From the NCBI GenBank assembly GCA_002343075.1, contig DDRH01000067.1, forward strand, positions 307,502 through 371,501: a stretch of DNA of 64,000 nucleotides, in the 5' to 3' direction. The DNA comes from Phycisphaerales bacterium UBA2421. Lineage in GTDB: Bacteria; Planctomycetota; Phycisphaerae; Tepidisphaerales; Tepidisphaeraceae. The notes beneath the pieces were generated by a model. The model worked only from the letters and a program-made list of their open reading frames with translations, did not search any database and had not been told where the DNA came from. A program made the translations under genes and the position numbers. Positions 62,134-64,000 of the stretch are shown here, one piece after another; the first letter of the stretch is position 1; each line of letters begins with the position of its first letter.

Positions 62134-64000
62134 TCAAACGGTCTTCGCTCGCGCGGATGCGCCGTCGACGCGCGTCCACCCGTGCGACTCGAGCCAGCTC
62201 GCCGCTTCGTCGGCGCGCGCCACGTGCACGGCGATCGCCACGGTGTCGTTCGTGCGCAGCTCCGTGCGCCGCACCACGGGCAGCACCTCGCTCCCGCGGG
62301 TCAGCGCGATGGGGAGGAGCACGTCGAGCGGCCCCTGGTCGAAGCCCACCGCGCGACCGCCACCGCCGAGCTGCCAGCTCTCGACGCGAAGGTCGCCGTG
62401 ACGGGCGCGCGCGAGCCAGGTGTGGAGATCGGTCTCGCCCGCGAACAGGACCTCGATGTCGTCGCGCTCGACCATCTCGGCGGTGACGCCGCGATGGTCG
62501 CGCTCGAGCGCCACCGCGAGCGAAGGCCCGCGCAGGTCGTGCGCGATGCGCCGCGCGAACAGGTAGTTCACGTGCTCGTTGGGGGTGATCCCCAGCGCGT
62601 AGCGCGTCGAGAAGATGCCGGCGTCGACGAGCTTGGCCGGCGAGAGCGCGTCGGTCTCGATCACCGAGAGCCCTTCCTCGCGCGCGGCCGCGCAGGCCTC
62701 GGCGCTCGAGTCGATCACGAGCACCTTCACGCCGAGGCGCGTGAGCCGCGCCGCCACCAGTCGCCCCAGCGCGTTGGCGCCGAGCACGAGGAAGCCCACG
62801 CGCGCCGGCAGGCGTACGCCCAGCCAGCCCGCCATCGGGCCGGCGCTCAGGCCCTGGAGCGTCACGGTCCCGGCGATCACCAGAAAGACCATCGCGCGCA
62901 TCTCGGTGCCACCGGCGATGTGGGCCTCGGCGAGATCGACCGCGAAGAGCGACGCGACCGCGGCGGCCACGATGCCGCGCGGCGCCAGCCAGGACAGGTA
63001 GAGGGTTTCACGCCAGGTGAGCCCGGAGCCGCGCGTGCTGGCGAGGACACACGCGGGACGGACGACGAGGGCGAGGATCGCGAGCAGCGCCACGCCCTGC
63101 CAGCCCAGCGCCACCACGTCGGCGACGCGCACGTCGGCGGCGAGCAGGACGAAGAGGGTCGCCACCACCAGATCGGTGAGCTGCTCCTTGAACTCGGCGA
63201 CCTCGGCGAGCCGGCCGAAGCCGACGTTGCCGACCACGAGCCCGGCGACGATCGCCGCGGTGATGCCGCTCTCCGGCGTGAGCGCGTCGCTGGCGTGGAA
63301 GGTCGCGACCGCGACCGCGAACGCGAGGATGTTCTCCATCCCGTGCGGCACGACGTTGCGCAGGCGGAACAGCGTGATGAGCACGGCGCCGCCAGCGAGG
63401 CCGGTGAGCCCGCCGACCCCGAAGCGGAGGAAGATCGAGAGCCCGCCATAGGCGACCTCGCTGTCGGAGCCGGCGAGGGCGATCTCGAGCGCGACGACGG
63501 CGATCGTCGCGCCGACGGCGTCGATGAAGATCCCCTCCGCGACCAGGATCGACGCGAGGTGCGGCTGCAGCCGGAGGCGCCGGACCAGCGGGGTCACCAC
63601 CGTGGGGCCGGTGACGATCACCAGCGTGCCGAACAGGATCGAGAGCCGCCAGTCCCAGTCCATCACGAACCGCGCGGCGACCGCCGCCAGGATCGCCGTG
63701 ACGATCGCGCCGATGGTCACCAGGCGCCGGATCGGCTTGGCCTGCTGCTGCAGGACCGGGATGCGGAGGTTGAGCCCGCCCTCGAAGAGGACGACGGCCA
63801 CGGCGAAGCCGACGAACACGCCCAGCGCGCTCCCCAGGAGCGAGGGGCGGATGACGTTGGCGACGTCGGGCCCGAGCACGACGCCGGTGGTCAGGAGCAG
63901 GACGATGCCCGGGACGCGCGCGTGGTGGGCGGCGAGCTGCGCGAGGACGCCGGCGAACATCGCGAACGCGAGCGTCAGCGCCGGAAAGTCGAGGGAGGGC
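62134..64000 (-). CDS. Cation:proton antiporter (CPA-type) with TrkA-N domain, 5' end beyond window
   Basis: At least 608 residues from an ATG at 63960; the frame stays open to the window edge with sequence like SLDFPALTLAFAMFAGVL, so the true start is probably outside. Eleven or so membrane helices include LLLTTGVVLGPDVAN, FVGFAVAVVLFEGGLNLR and APRGIVAAAVASLFAVD. A Rossmann TrkA-N domain follows (VGFLVLGANALGRLVAARL) and a C-terminal TrkA-C-like part. It should exchange Na+ or K+ for protons. Upstream neighbours are not seen. Confidence 0.88.
   Translation of the reverse strand, partial: PSLDFPALTLAFAMFAGVLAQLAAHHARVPGIVLLLTTGVVLGPDVANVIRPSLLGSALGVFVGFAVAVVLFEGGLNLRIPVLQQQAKPIRRLVTIGAIVTAILAAVAARFVMDWDWRLSILFGTLVIVTGPTVVTPLVRRLRLQPHLASILVAEGIFIDAVGATIAVVALEIALAGSDSEVAYGGLSIFLRFGVGGLTGLAGGAVLITLFRLRNVVPHGMENILAFAVAVATFHASDALTPESGITAAIVAGLVVGNVGFGRLAEVAEFKEQLTDLVVATLFVLLAADVRVADVVALGWQGVALLAILALVVRPACVLASTRGSGLTWRETLYLSWLAPRGIVAAAVASLFAVDLAEAHIAGGTEMRAMVFLVIAGTVTLQGLSAGPMAGWLGVRLPARVGFLVLGANALGRLVAARLTRLGVKVLVIDSSAEACAAAREEGLSVIETDALSPAKLVDAGIFSTRYALGITPNEHVNYLFARRIAHDLRGPSLAVALERDHRGVTAEMVERDDIEVLFAGETDLHTWLARARHGDLRVESWQLGGGGRAVGFDQGPLDVLLPIALTRGSEVLPVVRRTELRTNDTVAIAVHVARADEAASWLESHGWTRVDGASARAKTV

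Overview
The window looks like two unrelated genomes joined in one sequence. From 1 to about 48,340 the DNA is of moderate GC (34 of 60 bases in the line at 48,061) and its genes point to a planctomycete, probably of the Phycisphaerae type: a MoxR/DUF58/BatA/VWA/DUF4175 operon ending in a toroid protein and an NPCBM protein, a secreted PL9 pectate-lyase-like protein with dockerin-like repeats and a PEP-CTERM-like tail, and a lone dnaA. From about 48,360 to 64,000 the DNA is very GC-rich (45 of 60 bases in the line at 48,421) and carries Asp/Ala-rich lipoproteins (DAP, DID, IDA runs) of the kind common in Myxococcota. The change falls inside a GC-only stretch at 48,341-48,360, which cuts an HlyD adaptor gene on one side and an MMACHC-like gene on the other. 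A misassembly is the simplest explanation, so the two halves should not be read as one organism.

Left half. 13,031 down to 1 (minus): a large cell-envelope operon with MoxR ATPase, DUF58, BatA/VWA, VWA with an amidotransferase-like domain, DUF4175 coiled coil, a squalene-cyclase-like toroid and an NPCBM protein. Then come mutM (+), hisDCB (-), a GT4 glycosyltransferase (+), a VOC protein with a repeated C-terminal motif (-), a UPF0104 flippase-like membrane protein (-), the PL9 protein (+), a secreted unknown (-) and a GNAT (+). A long leader of about 670 bases precedes dnaA (+), which ends at a strong terminator. After yjbQ (-) and a secreted toroid-like protein (+) there is a complete branched-chain amino-acid ABC transporter, livKHMGF (+). 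It is followed by an M16 peptidase (-), a metallophosphoesterase (+), an acidic tail-anchored protein (-), rsmE with two small membrane proteins (+), a DUF2617-like protein (-), a CPBP protease and fliM (-), and a class III aminotransferase (+).

The most unusual locus is 45,615-46,440. A RelE/ParE-type toxin and its antitoxin lie between two 97% identical 143-base copies of the 3' end of the neighbouring NodT/TolC-type efflux gene. The copies differ almost only at synonymous sites, which suggests insertion of a small cassette that carried its own copy of the gene end.

Right half. Truncated MMACHC-like gene and LamG lipoprotein (-), small lipoprotein and alpha/beta hydrolase (+), GNAT with a lysine-rich head (-), def (-), a DUF1016 nuclease-like protein with an abnormal end (-), sfsA (-), a Cys-rich lipoprotein (+), pyrD (-), a zinc ABC transporter znuACB (+), a MscS channel and a fused trehalose phosphatase-synthase (-), and a cation:proton antiporter cut by the window edge (-). 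No tRNA, rRNA, CRISPR array or transposase was recognised in either half.
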